NCBI GenBank assembly: GCA_002751075.1 | Contig: NAOQ01000727.1 | Location: 15,785-32,603, forward strand | Length of the DNA stretch: 16,819 bases | From: Ichthyophonus hoferi | Taxonomy: Eukaryota; Opisthokonta; Ichthyosporea; Ichthyophonida; Ichthyophonidae | Direction: 5' to 3' | Shown here: piece after piece, positions 16,716 through 16,819 of the stretch | Layout of the letters: each line of letters begins with the position of its first letter | Position numbering within the stretch: position 1 is the stretch's first letter | Made by a program: the position numbers and the translations under genes | Notes under the pieces: generated by a model | Database searches by the model: none | What the model saw: the letters and a program-made list of their open reading frames with translations, nothing else | What the model was told of the DNA's origin: nothing

Positions 16716-16819
16716 ATAGAAATTGCAAGTTGGGTCTTGGAATTTTTCAGATTGTATTGCTGAACTGGTGTCATACGTATCCTCCATAAGCATCTATATG
16801 TCATAAGCAAACATATTTG

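Overview
The window looks like AT-rich, repeat-rich nuclear DNA of a eukaryote. A fungus is most likely, perhaps an early-diverging, repeat-inflated lineage, but that placement is an inference. Three things point there: an intron with a GTATGT donor and a pyrimidine-tract AG acceptor; an intronless gene for a Gac1-type glycogen-targeting subunit of protein phosphatase 1 (PP1-binding motif followed by a CBM21 domain); and scattered LTR remnants set in long AT-rich spacers. There is no sign of bacterial operon structure.

Layout. Positions 1-1171 carry the 3' end of an unrecognised plus-strand gene: exon 85-181, a 725-base intron filled with simple repeats, and terminal exon 907-1171. From about 1220 to 7370 there is no confident gene. 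This stretch holds one old LTR of family R2 (1741-2010), two of family R1 (about 2395-2637 and 3281-3896), a weak coding-like stretch near 2.8 kb, a strong hairpin (4108-4142) and a perfect palindrome made of two bZIP-type sites (5850-5871). The best gene is 7674-8996 (+), 440 codons, with T11A11 and G-run tracts upstream and AATAAA downstream. From 9.07 kb to the end I see no confident gene. It holds R1 LTRs at 9736-10141, 12985-13134 (minus), 14277-14694 and 15906-16323, a second R2 LTR (10749-11003), a diverged repeat pair R3 (11707-12043 and 13381-13656) with a sharply conserved core, three 26-bp tandem units each carrying a heat-shock-element-like palindrome (12198-12275), and a 38-bp direct repeat near the right end.

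The two genes show no functional link. Most of the remaining structure is retroelement debris, mainly solo LTRs: two R1 copies keep perfect 5-bp target-site duplications. I found no convincing new multi-gene system. The observations most worth checking are a possible recursive splice site in the first gene's intron, the heat-shock-like tandem array, the R3 conserved core, and the unexplained hairpin and palindrome in the spacers.
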